From an uncultured Alistipes sp. (GTDB lineage Bacteria; Bacteroidota; Bacteroidia; Bacteroidales; Rikenellaceae): DNA of 22,585 bases. A program made the position numbers and the translations under genes. The notes beneath the pieces are model-generated. The model saw only the letters and a program-made list of their open reading frames with translations. It did no database searches and was not told the DNA's origin. Location: positions 1 to 22,585 of the forward strand of contig URBK01000033.1 in assembly GCA_900546065.1 (NCBI GenBank), given 5' to 3'. Below are positions 1 through 7,345 of the stretch, one piece after another. Positions within the stretch are counted from its first letter, which is position 1, and the number at the start of each line of letters is the position of its first letter.

Positions 1-4
1 CATA

Positions 5-37
5 TCGTCGGCAGCGTCAGATGTGTATAAGAGACAG
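5..37 (+). other. Nextera read-1 adapter left in the assembly
   Basis: Positions 5-18 read TCGTCGGCAGCGTC and positions 19-37 read AGATGTGTATAAGAGACAG. Together these are the Illumina Nextera read-1 adapter, whose last 19 bases are the Tn5 mosaic end. This is library sequence, not organism sequence. The four bases before it (CATA) sit where the end of an i5 index would lie. Any start codon inside it, such as the ATG at 21 that yields a peptide beginning MCIRDS, is an artefact. Genomic sequence begins at about 38. Confidence 0.98.
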
Positions 38-41
38 CATA

Positions 42-1097
42 ATGACGGCAGCGGCAATGGCCCCGCTCTACTTCGTACGTTTTCCCGCACAGGCCGGAAC
101 CTGCGGATCAAAGCATGCGTCCGCGCAAACCGCCCCTCACCGAGTACGGATCGTGGCTCTGGGGGATCTGATGCAGCACACGCCTCAATTGACAGCCGCA
201 CGCACGCCTCGCGGCGGATACGACTACACCCGATCATTCCGTCATGTGGCACGGCTTACGCGGCAGGCCGATCTGGCAATAGTAAACCTCGAGACCACGC
301 TGAGCGAGGACGGGCCCTATACGGGATATCCGTGCTTCCGCTCCCCCGCCGCCGTCGCCGACGCCATGCGCGACATGCAGATAGATCTGGCCGTCATGGC
401 TAACAACCACTGCTGCGACCGTGGCGGCGCAGGCATACGAGCCACCACCCGAATACTCGACAGCCGAGGCATCTGCCGCACGGGAGTCTTCCGCGACAGC
501 ACCGACATGCGGCTGAACAACATACAATATATCACGCGCAACGGTATCACATTCGCCGTTATAAACTACACCTACGGGACAAACGGACTGCCCGTTCCCG
601 ATGGGTGTATAGTAAACCGTATCGACACTGCCGTCATGGCACGCGACATCGCCGCCATAGACCGCAACAGAGCCGACTGCATAATCGCCTTCATGCATTG
701 GGGCAACGAATACCAGCGCCATCCCGATGCCACACAGCGTGCTACGGCCGACTTTCTGCGCCGCCACGGTGTAGATATTATCATCGGCAGCCATCCGCAC
801 GTAATCCAGAGTGCCGAGTGTGACAGGCGGAACGGCGTTACGATATACTCGCTCGGAAATTTTGTCTCGAACCAGCGCAAGCGTTATTGCGACGGCGGCA
901 TAGCTGCAACCATCGACGTCGAACTTTCGGATGACGGCAGACTATCCTATTCGCTGCACGTAACGCCGCTGTGGGTACATACTCCCGACTACGCCATTCT
1001 TCCGCCCGAAGTTGCCGACACGATGCACATGGCACCTCCCGACAGACAGCGATACGAACTCTTCATAGACGACACGCGGCAGCTTCTAGGACTCTGA
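42..1097 (+). CDS. CapA/PgsA-type metallophosphatase (PGA_cap family), probably 5'-truncated
   Basis: This resembles the bacterial capsule synthesis protein PGA_cap family, a calcineurin-like metallophosphatase fold related to poly-gamma-glutamate synthesis protein CapA. Counting from the ATG at 42 (351 aa), the metal-site signatures run in order: GDLMQHTP at 41-48, NLE at 82-84, ANNHCCDRG at 120-128, HWGNEY from 219 and GSHPH at 249-253, then SLGNF. The N-terminus up to about residue 20 is mildly hydrophobic and could be the remains of a signal or anchor. The frame is open back to the adapter junction at 38, so the true start is probably missing and ATG 42 is only the first usable codon. Many Bacteroidetes carry such proteins without any capsule locus. 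Nothing here links it to polyglutamate, and its substrate is unknown. It converges on the rubrerythrin gene. Confidence 0.88.
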   Translation: MTAAAMAPLYFVRFPAQAGTCGSKHASAQTAPHRVRIVALGDLMQHTPQLTAARTPRGGYDYTRSFRHVARLTRQADLAIVNLETTLSEDGPYTGYPCFRSPAAVADAMRDMQIDLAVMANNHCCDRGGAGIRATTRILDSRGICRTGVFRDSTDMRLNNIQYITRNGITFAVINYTYGTNGLPVPDGCIVNRIDTAVMARDIAAIDRNRADCIIAFMHWGNEYQRHPDATQRATADFLRRHGVDIIIGSHPHVIQSAECDRRNGVTIYSLGNFVSNQRKRYCDGGIAATIDVELSDDGRLSYSLHVTPLWVHTPDYAILPPEVADTMHMAPPDRQRYELFIDDTRQLLGL

Positions 1098-1142
1098 CCG
1101 TATAGGAATAAATACATATATGCAAGCCCGGCAACACTGAAC

Positions 1143-1170
1143 AAAAAAGCCGCACGAACGTCCGTGCGGC
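1143..1170 (-). terminator. Intrinsic terminator of the rubrerythrin gene
   Basis: An 8-bp perfect stem (GCCGCACG at 1149-1156, CGTGCGGC at 1163-1170) encloses a 6-base loop. On the minus strand it is followed directly by six T residues (A run at 1143-1148). It lies about 25 bases past the rubrerythrin stop. There is no T run on the plus side, so it serves the minus-strand gene. Confidence 0.85.
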
Positions 1171-1195
1171 TCAAGACCCGATAATCTTATACCGA

Positions 1196-1771
1196 TTAAT
1201 AGTTCTCCTTCTTGGGTTCGAAATATGACTGCGGGTGTGCGCAGGCGGGGCACTTCAGGGGCGCCTCCTTGGCCTTGATCACGTAACCACAGTTGCGGCA
1301 CTGCCACCAGATCTCGTTGTCGCGAACGAAGAAGTTGCCGTCGGTGATACGGCTCAACAGCTTCAGATAACGCTTCTCGTGCTCGGCCTCTACCTTGGCG
1401 ATCTGACGGAAGGTATTCGCGATCTCGGGGAAGCCCTCCTTCTCGGCAACGTCACCAAACTCGGCATAGAGTACATCCCACTCCTCGTGCTCACCCTCGG
1501 CAGCTGCCAGAAGGTTCTCGGTCGTGGTGCCGATGATACCGGCGGGATACGATGCAGTTATGGTCAGCGGGCCGCCTTCGAGATACTTGAAGAAACGCTT
1601 CGCATGTTCCTTCTCCTGCTCGGCCGTCTCCATGAATACGCCTGCGATCTGCTCATAGCCCTCCTTCTTGGCTACACTCGCAAAGAATGTATAACGGTTG
1701 CGGGCCTGACTCTCGCCTGCAAATGCCTTGAGCAGGTTCTGCTCGGTCATTGTTCCTTTGATGCTTTTCAT
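1196..1771 (-). CDS. rbr: Rubrerythrin (non-haem diiron peroxidase)
   Basis: Rubrerythrin reduces hydrogen peroxide in the cytoplasm of anaerobes, using electrons passed from a rubredoxin-type iron centre. The predicted protein has 191 aa. The four-helix diiron domain shows E20, E53, H56, E94, E97, E128 and H131. The C-terminal rubredoxin-like domain has the iron-binding pairs C158/C161 and C174/C177. This spacing nearly matches the numbering I recall for the Desulfovibrio protein. I chose the ATG at 1771 because family members begin MKSIKGT; a longer in-frame start at 1831 would lie beside the promoter. It is a single-gene unit with its own upstream promoter and terminator. It fits an obligate or moderately oxygen-tolerant anaerobe. 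Confidence 0.97.
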   Translation of the reverse strand: MKSIKGTMTEQNLLKAFAGESQARNRYTFFASVAKKEGYEQIAGVFMETAEQEKEHAKRFFKYLEGGPLTITASYPAGIIGTTTENLLAAAEGEHEEWDVLYAEFGDVAEKEGFPEIANTFRQIAKVEAEHEKRYLKLLSRITDGNFFVRDNEIWWQCRNCGYVIKAKEAPLKCPACAHPQSYFEPKKENY

Positions 1772-1828
1772 AATCGGTAGGTTTTTGTCTGTTAATAAAT
1801 AGTTTTTCGGTTTTCTGTTCTTTGATGG

Positions 1829-1860
1829 CAAATATATGCAAAATTTCTGCTAAAAATAAA
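1829..1860 (-). promoter_or_regulatory. Bacteroidetes-type promoter for rubrerythrin
   Basis: Read on the minus strand, TATATTTG (1836-1829) matches the Bacteroidetes -7 consensus TAnnTTTG. A near-match to the -33 element, TTTA (1860-1857), lies exactly 20 bp upstream. The start codon at 1771 would give a leader of roughly 50 bases. Confidence 0.6.
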
Positions 1861-1961
1861 TTCCGGCCATCGAATTATCTTATCCTGTAATCGGCATAAC
1901 TTATACGCGCCGGCCGAATCGCCCGCAAAGATGCGCCGAGACGCTAATTCGGCACAGAATA

Positions 1962-1992
1962 TTGGCGAAGTGAATTTAGTTTTGTATTTTTG
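1962..1992 (+). promoter_or_regulatory. Bacteroidetes-type promoter for ettA
   Basis: TTG at 1962-1964 and TATTTTTG at 1985-1992 (TAnnTTTG) are separated by 20 bp, the canonical arrangement. The ettA ATG at 2026 would follow a short leader of about 27 bases. It may drive ettA-hisS together. Confidence 0.75.
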
Positions 1993-2025
1993 CCGTAATT
2001 TCAAAATCTCTAAACAAGACACAGC

Positions 2026-3699
2026 ATGGCAGACGAGAAAATAATTTTTTCGATGGTGGGTGTATCCAAGACCTTCACCAATCAGAAAAAAGTACTCAAC
2101 AACATCTACCTGTCGTTCTTCTACGGCGCAAAGATCGGTATCATAGGACTCAACGGCTCGGGTAAGTCTACCCTTATGAAGATCATCGCCGGCATCGACA
2201 AGAACTATCAGGGCGAGGTGGTATTCGCCCCGGGATATACGGTCGGTTACCTCGAGCAGGAACCCAAGTTGGATGATACGAAGACCGTCAAGGAGGTGGT
2301 CGAGGAGGGATGCGCCGCAACGGTGGCCCTGCTGAAGGAGTACGAAGAGATAAACACCAAGCTGTGCGAGCCGATGTCGGACGATGAGATGAACCGCCTG
2401 ATCGAGCGTCAGGGCGAGTTGTACGAGCAGATCGACCACGTCAACGGCTGGGAGCTGGACAGCGTTCTGGAGCGCGCGATGGATGCTCTGAGGTGCCCCG
2501 ATCCCGACCAGAGCGTCAAGGTGCTGTCGGGAGGCGAGCGGCGCCGTGTGGCCCTCTGCCGCCTGCTGTTGCAGCAGCCCGACGTGCTGCTTCTGGACGA
2601 GCCTACGAACCACCTCGATGCCGAGAGCATCGACTGGCTGGAACAGCACCTGCGTCAATATAAAGGTACCGTAATCGCCGTCACGCACGACCGTTACTTC
2701 CTCGACAACGTCGCAGGCTGGATTCTCGAGCTCGACCGCGGCGAGGGTATTCCGTGGAAGGGGAACTATTCGGGCTGGCTCGAGCAGAAGACCAAACGCC
2801 TTGCGATGGAGGAGAAACAGGAGAGCAAGCGCCGCAAGACCCTCGAACGCGAGTTGGAATGGGTACGCATGTCGCCCTCGGGCCGCCACGCCAAGAGCAA
2901 GGCACGTCTTTCGGCCTACGACAAACTGATGAACGAGGATGTGAAACAGAAGGAGGAGAAACTCGAGATATTCATCCCGAACGGCCCGCGTCTGGGCGAT
3001 GTCGTCATCGAGGCGCACGACGTTTCGAAGGCATACGGCGACCGCCTGCTCTACGAACATCTCAATTTCTCGTTGCCGCCCGCAGGCATTGTCGGCGTTA
3101 TCGGCGCCAACGGCACCGGCAAGACCACCCTCTTCCGCATGATCATGGGCATCGAGCAGCCGACATCGGGATATTTCACTATCGGGCAGACCGTAAAGCT
3201 CGCTTATGTCGACCAGCAGCACAAGTCGATCGACCCCGAGAAGAGCGTATATGAAGTGATATCTCAGAACAGCGATATCATCACCCTCGGCAACAGACAG
3301 ATCCCCGCACGTGCCTATGTCGCCCGCTTCAACTTCAGCGGCGCAGACCAAGAGAAAAAGTGCGGCATGCTCTCCGGCGGCGAACGCAATCGTCTGCACC
3401 TCGCACTTGCACTCAAGGAGGAGGGCAACGTACTGCTTCTGGACGAGCCTACCAACGACGTGGATGTCAATACGTTGCGCGCGTTGGAGGAGGGTCTTGA
3501 GAACTTCGCCGGATGTGCCGTCGTCATTTCGCACGACCGCTGGTTCCTCGACCGCGTCGCCACACACATACTCTCGTTCGAGGGCGACTCGAAAGTCACC
3601 TTCTACGAAGGCTCGTACAGCGAGTTTGAGGAGTGGAAACGCGCTCAGGGTGAGGATGTCACCCCGCATCGCGTAAAGTATCGCAAATTGATGGAATAA
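2026..3699 (+). CDS. ettA: Energy-dependent translational throttle protein EttA (ABC-F)
   Basis: EttA is a soluble ABC-F ATPase that binds the ribosomal E site and gates entry into elongation according to ATP/ADP state. The 557-aa protein has two nucleotide-binding domains. The first has Walker A GLNGSGKST (41-49), signature LSGGE (167-171) and Walker B ending D191-E192. The second has Walker A GANGTGKTT (360-368), signature LSGGE (449-453) and Walker B ending D473-E474. An arm insertion lies at about 95-155, and the charged inter-domain linker typical of ABC-F proteins at about 245-325. There are no membrane segments. Length and motif wording closely follow E. coli EttA from memory, so I prefer EttA over other ABC-F members such as Uup or resistance proteins. 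hisS follows 68 bp downstream without a visible promoter, so the two may be co-transcribed. Confidence 0.95.
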   Translation: MADEKIIFSMVGVSKTFTNQKKVLNNIYLSFFYGAKIGIIGLNGSGKSTLMKIIAGIDKNYQGEVVFAPGYTVGYLEQEPKLDDTKTVKEVVEEGCAATVALLKEYEEINTKLCEPMSDDEMNRLIERQGELYEQIDHVNGWELDSVLERAMDALRCPDPDQSVKVLSGGERRRVALCRLLLQQPDVLLLDEPTNHLDAESIDWLEQHLRQYKGTVIAVTHDRYFLDNVAGWILELDRGEGIPWKGNYSGWLEQKTKRLAMEEKQESKRRKTLERELEWVRMSPSGRHAKSKARLSAYDKLMNEDVKQKEEKLEIFIPNGPRLGDVVIEAHDVSKAYGDRLLYEHLNFSLPPAGIVGVIGANGTGKTTLFRMIMGIEQPTSGYFTIGQTVKLAYVDQQHKSIDPEKSVYEVISQNSDIITLGNRQIPARAYVARFNFSGADQEKKCGMLSGGERNRLHLALALKEEGNVLLLDEPTNDVDVNTLRALEEGLENFAGCAVVISHDRWFLDRVATHILSFEGDSKVTFYEGSYSEFEEWKRAQGEDVTPHRVKYRKLME

Positions 3700-3714
3700 T
3701 AAATGGAATAATAA
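3691..3714 (+). repeat. 12-bp perfect tandem duplication across the ettA stop
   Basis: ATGGAATAATAA occurs twice back to back (3691-3702 and 3703-3714). The first copy contains the last two ettA codons and its stop codon. The second copy is non-coding and repeats the Met-Glu-stop reading. It looks like a small slippage duplication. Confidence 0.9.
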
Positions 3715-3767
3715 ACCGAAACCGAATACCTAAAAGCCGTCATACGGCAAAACATACATAACAGAAA

Positions 3768-5114
3768 ATGGCTATTCAGAAACCAAGCATCCCCAAGGGA
3801 ACGCGCGACTTCTCGCCTGCCGAGATGATGCGCCGCACATACATATTCGAGACAATCAAGAGCGTCTTCCGCACCTACGGTTTCGCTCCGCTCGAGACCC
3901 CGGCCATGGAGAATCTCTCCACGCTGCTCGGCAAATACGGTGACGAGGGCGACAAACTCCTCTTCAAGATACTCAACTCGGGCGACTATGCATCCGGTCT
4001 CGACGACGGGCAGCTGCGCACCGCATCGAAGATATGCGAGAAGGGTCTGCGTTATGACCTGACCGTGCCATTCGCACGATATATCGTTCAGCATCAGAGC
4101 GAAATAGTCCTTCCCTTCAAGCGTTACCAGATACAGCCCGTATGGCGTGCCGACCGCCCCCAAAAGGGTCGTTACCGCGAGTTCTACCAGTGTGACGTCG
4201 ATGTCATAGGCTCGCGTTCGCTAATCAACGAGGTGGAGCTTATCGAGATCGTGGAGCGTGTCTTCGGCAAGCTAGGCATCAACGTAACGCTCAAGATGAA
4301 CAACCGTAAGATCCTCTACGGCATAGCCGAAGCTATCGGACATGCCGACAAGATGATGGACATAACGGTCGCCATCGACAAACTCGAGAAGATCGGTATC
4401 GACAATGTCCGTGCCGAGCTCTCGGAGCGCGGGTTGGAGCAGGAGGCTATCGACCGCCTGCAACCCATACTCGAGCTAAGCGGCTCGAACAGCGAGAAAC
4501 TTAATAAATTACGTGACGTCATATCATGTTCAGAGACAGGTCTTAAGGGCATAGCCGAGATGGAGGAGATATTCGGATATGTCGAGGCCTTGGGACTCAA
4601 TCTGCCCATCGAGCTCGACCTCTCGCTGGCACGCGGTTTGAACTACTATACAGGTGCGATATTCGAGGTCAAGGCCATGGATTATGCCATCGGATCGATC
4701 TGCGGCGGCGGCCGTTACGACGACCTGACAGGAATATTCGGCATGCCCGACACCTCGGGTGTGGGTATATCGTTCGGCGCCGACCGCATATACGACGTCA
4801 TGACGGGACTGAACCTCTTCCCCGAAGAGGTTGACTTCTCGACCAAGGTACTCTTCGTAAACCTCGGCGAGCAGGAGCGTATGGCCGCAATGCGCATAAT
4901 GCGTACGCTGCGCGATCACGGCGTCGCCACCGAGATCTACCCCGAGCCGGCGAAGATGAAGAAACAGATGGAGTATGCCAACCGTCGGTCGATACCCTAC
5001 GTCGTGATCATCGGCAGCAACGAGTTGCAGAACGGTCAGGCTACGGTGAAGGACATGCGTACGGGCGAGCAGAACGCCGTGGCATTCGATGCCATACGCG
5101 ACATGCTGGCATAG
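3768..5114 (+). CDS. hisS: Histidine--tRNA ligase
   Basis: This class II aminoacyl-tRNA synthetase charges tRNA-His in the cytoplasm. It is 448 aa, about the usual bacterial length. The N-terminus [10 protein letters not shown] is the family opening. Motif 2 starts around residue 124 (PVWRADRP...[10 protein letters not shown]). The histidine-specific signature [10 protein letters not shown] lies at 287-296, followed by a glycine-rich GGGRYDDL segment. The final 100 residues or so form the anticodon-binding domain. The ATG at 3768 is the only sensible start. A tiny hairpin (GCCGT-CAT-ACGGC, 3736-3748) precedes it; no promoter matching the local consensus is visible, so readthrough from ettA is likely. 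Confidence 0.97.
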   Translation: MAIQKPSIPKGTRDFSPAEMMRRTYIFETIKSVFRTYGFAPLETPAMENLSTLLGKYGDEGDKLLFKILNSGDYASGLDDGQLRTASKICEKGLRYDLTVPFARYIVQHQSEIVLPFKRYQIQPVWRADRPQKGRYREFYQCDVDVIGSRSLINEVELIEIVERVFGKLGINVTLKMNNRKILYGIAEAIGHADKMMDITVAIDKLEKIGIDNVRAELSERGLEQEAIDRLQPILELSGSNSEKLNKLRDVISCSETGLKGIAEMEEIFGYVEALGLNLPIELDLSLARGLNYYTGAIFEVKAMDYAIGSICGGGRYDDLTGIFGMPDTSGVGISFGADRIYDVMTGLNLFPEEVDFSTKVLFVNLGEQERMAAMRIMRTLRDHGVATEIYPEPAKMKKQMEYANRRSIPYVVIIGSNELQNGQATVKDMRTGEQNAVAFDAIRDMLA

Positions 5115-5189
5115 TACGATGGCCTCTCCGCAGGCTTCGACGTACGGGAAATGCTGGTGACACCACAGCATCCCGATTCTGTACACAAT

Positions 5190-5222
5190 ATGCGCCGGTG
5201 TGGCTACGGCCCGCCGGCGCAT
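5190..5222 (+). other. GC-rich 9-bp inverted repeat between hisS and the S41 protease
   Basis: ATGCGCCGG (5190-5198) and CCGGCGCAT (5214-5222) form a perfect 9-bp stem with a 15-base loop. It sits about 75 bases after the hisS stop and 31 bases before the protease start codon. There is no T run on either side, so it is not a classical intrinsic terminator. A weaker stem (ATGCTG/CAGCAT, about 5151-5171) lies just upstream. Confidence 0.6.
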
Positions 5223-5253
5223 CATATATTATAAAAGTAAAAACAGCCCTACC

Positions 5254-6849
5254 ATGAAAGCCTTTTCATTGGCCTTGACGTTACTCCTTGCGCTTGCGGT
5301 CAACTGCAGCGTAACGGCACAGGAGGAGCAGTCGGCCACCAAGTCGTTCGAGCAACTGCAGAAACTCAACCGTTTCTACCGTTATCTCGATGCCACGTAT
5401 GTCGATCAGGTCGACATGGAGCCTCTGGTGGAGGATGCCATACGCAACATGCTCGAGGATCTGGATCCCCACTCCGTATATCTCGACAAGGAGGAGATGC
5501 AGGCCGAGCGCGAGTCGTTCGACGGCGAGTTCAGCGGCATAGGTATCGAGTACAACATAATGAACGATTCGATCATCGTCATCAACACCGTAGTCAAGGG
5601 CCCCGCCGAGAGTGTCGGCATGCAGCCCAATGACCGCATCGTGGAGGTCGACGGCCGCAATGTCGTCGGGGTCAAACGCAGCGACGTCCCGAAGCTGCTG
5701 CGCGGGCCGCGCGGCAGTATCGTCCGGATCGGCGTAGCGCGACGCGGCGTGCCCGACATCCTGCACTTCGACATTACGCGTGACAATATTCCGATCTATA
5801 CGGTTGATGCCGCATATCGCGTCAATGACGACATCGGCTACATCAAGGTCAACCGCTTCGGGCGCAATACGATGCGCGAGTTTTACGAAGCGTACGAGAA
5901 ACTCGGCGACGTGAAGTCGCTGATCCTCGACCTGAGCAGCAACGGCGGGGGCATGCTCGATCCGGCCATCGAGATGGCGGGCTTCTTCCTTCCCGAGGGT
6001 GCCGTTGTCGTCGGGACGGAGGGACGCACAATCCCCCCGCAACGATATATGGCCAACGAAGGCGGCATCTTCGACGGCAACGTCGTCGTGCTGATAAACG
6101 AGAACTCGGCCTCGGCAAGCGAGATCGTGGCCGGCGCGCTGCAGGATTGGGACCGCGCCGTCATTGTCGGCCGCAACAGCTTCGGCAAGGGGCTTGTGCA
6201 GCGTCAGATACCTCTGGGCGACGGTTCCGCGGTACGTATCACCGTCGCACGATACCATACGCCCTCGGGACGTGTCATACAGCGTCCATACGAGAACGGG
6301 CACAAAAAGGAGTATTACGAGGCTCATATCGGGCGTCTAACAGGTGCCGACACCATAGCCGCTGACAGCGTGGAACGCCCCGTCTATGAGACTTTGCACT
6401 CGCACCGCAAGGTGCTGGGCGGCGGAGGCATCTCGCCCGACATCGTCATCGAGCCAGACACCTCGCAGATAACCGACTATATGATCGATGTCATGGCAAA
6501 GGGCGTCTACAACGATTTCATAATGTCCTATATGGATCGCAACCGCGCGCGCCTCGAGCAGCAATACCCCGACTTCGAGTCGTTCGATCGCGGGTTCAGC
6601 CTCACCGACGAAGAGATGCAGGAGTTCGTCCGCATGGCCGAAGATAAGGGCGTCAAACCCGACATGGAGCAGTTCGCACGCTCGCGCTCACTCATCACCA
6701 CCCAACTTGCGGCACTTTTTGCTCAGAGGCTCTTTTCGGCCAACGAGTTTTACCGGTATATCAACCCTCGTGAAAATGAATATTTTATGCAGGCAGAGGA
6801 AATTTTGAACAATTGGGATCAAAAAGGTGCTTCGATTTTAGGCCGATAA
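5254..6849 (+). CDS. Exported S41-family C-terminal processing peptidase (CtpA/Prc-like)
   Basis: This periplasmic serine protease family degrades or trims proteins from their C-termini using a Ser-Lys dyad. Starting at ATG 5254 the protein has 531 aa. A signal peptide (about 1-22, ending VTAQ) is visible, followed by a helical region, a PDZ domain at about 85-170 and the S41 core. In NENSASASE the nucleophile should be Ser287, and the lysine in FGKGLVQ is Lys312. Their 25-residue spacing equals that of the plant D1 protease (S372/K397, from memory). Residues beyond about 400 form a helical, charged tail common in Bacteroidetes members. A GTG at 5200 is in frame, but it falls inside the upstream hairpin and before the signal peptide, so I reject it. 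The physiological substrate cannot be read from the context. Confidence 0.94.
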   Translation: MKAFSLALTLLLALAVNCSVTAQEEQSATKSFEQLQKLNRFYRYLDATYVDQVDMEPLVEDAIRNMLEDLDPHSVYLDKEEMQAERESFDGEFSGIGIEYNIMNDSIIVINTVVKGPAESVGMQPNDRIVEVDGRNVVGVKRSDVPKLLRGPRGSIVRIGVARRGVPDILHFDITRDNIPIYTVDAAYRVNDDIGYIKVNRFGRNTMREFYEAYEKLGDVKSLILDLSSNGGGMLDPAIEMAGFFLPEGAVVVGTEGRTIPPQRYMANEGGIFDGNVVVLINENSASASEIVAGALQDWDRAVIVGRNSFGKGLVQRQIPLGDGSAVRITVARYHTPSGRVIQRPYENGHKKEYYEAHIGRLTGADTIAADSVERPVYETLHSHRKVLGGGGISPDIVIEPDTSQITDYMIDVMAKGVYNDFIMSYMDRNRARLEQQYPDFESFDRGFSLTDEEMQEFVRMAEDKGVKPDMEQFARSRSLITTQLAALFAQRLFSANEFYRYINPRENEYFMQAEEILNNWDQKGASILGR

Positions 6850-6863
6850 TAATCCTATTATTA

Positions 6864-6895
6864 TTTGACAATCGGGAAATTTTTATTTAATTTTG
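6864..6895 (+). promoter_or_regulatory. Bacteroidetes-type promoter for the DUF3276 gene
   Basis: TTTG at 6864-6867 and TAATTTTG at 6888-6895 (TAnnTTTG) are separated by 20 bp. The promoter starts only 15 bases after the protease stop codon. The ATG at 6921 would leave a leader of about 20 bases. Confidence 0.8.
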
Positions 6896-6920
6896 ATTGC
6901 TACAATACCCGTATTTCATC

Positions 6921-7220
6921 ATGCTTACAGAATCTTCAACCGGCCTGCAGCACTCTTCGGACAATTTCGGAGAGTCTATTTTCTCGAAGATGATCAAAGC
7001 CGGTCATCGCACCTACTTCCTCGACGTCAAAGAGACCCGCAACAAGGATTATTTCATGACGATAACCGAACTGCGCAAGAAGACGACCGACAATGGCGTC
7101 GAGAACGAACGCAACAAGATTTTCCTCTATCAGGAGGATTTTGAGAAATTCACCAAAGGGTTCAACGACGCAATGGAGTTCATCAAGCGCAGCATGGCGC
7201 AGGACAAGGAAGAACTCTAA
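6921..7220 (+). CDS. DUF3276 PUR-alpha-like RNA/ssDNA-binding protein
   Basis: This small 99-aa protein belongs to DUF3276, the bacterial counterpart of PUR repeat proteins such as Borrelia BpuR. They bind single-stranded DNA and RNA, generally as dimers. Recognition rests on the core beginning IKAGHRTYFLDVKETRNKDY, then MTITELRK and KIFLYQEDFEKF, a PUR-like strand pattern followed by an amphipathic helix. ATG 6921 fits the promoter 26 bases upstream; an in-frame TTG at 6897 would overlap the likely transcription start. The protein is small and charged, with no signal peptide. Its position among ettA, hisS and mnmA suggests an RNA-related role, but this is an inference and no target is known. 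Confidence 0.88.
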   Translation: MLTESSTGLQHSSDNFGESIFSKMIKAGHRTYFLDVKETRNKDYFMTITELRKKTTDNGVENERNKIFLYQEDFEKFTKGFNDAMEFIKRSMAQDKEEL

Positions 7221-7345
7221 ACCGTCAAGAATTGCGACACTACCCGATTAAACAACAAACTGCTCTGCCCATAGAAACACATCGGCTCCATCATACGCCT
7301 GCCGCACATACCGCACATCGTGACAACATCGTGCATTCTGCCACC

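Noticed and set aside
23..403. Second reading frame starting MYKRQ in the adapter
   Set aside because: This start is also encoded by the Nextera adapter, and the frame only shadows the CapA-type gene.
42..1097. Evidence for a poly-gamma-glutamate capsule locus
   Set aside because: Only the CapA-like phosphatase is present. No CapB/CapC ligase genes are visible, and the upstream side is cut by the contig end.
1913..1953. 7-bp inverted repeat GCCGAAT/ATTCGGC between rubrerythrin and ettA
   Set aside because: The arms are short with a 27-base spacer and do not overlap either promoter core, so chance occurrence is likely.
1792..3669. Long minus-strand open frame (625 codons) opposite ettA
   Set aside because: It is the antisense shadow of a clear ettA gene. 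The translation is low-complexity in Val, Leu, Asp and Arg with no family motif. Long antisense frames are expected where GC-rich codons leave few stops.
5281..6327. Minus-strand open frame opposite the S41 protease gene
   Set aside because: It lies wholly within the protease gene, has no recognisable domain and shows the same antisense composition bias.
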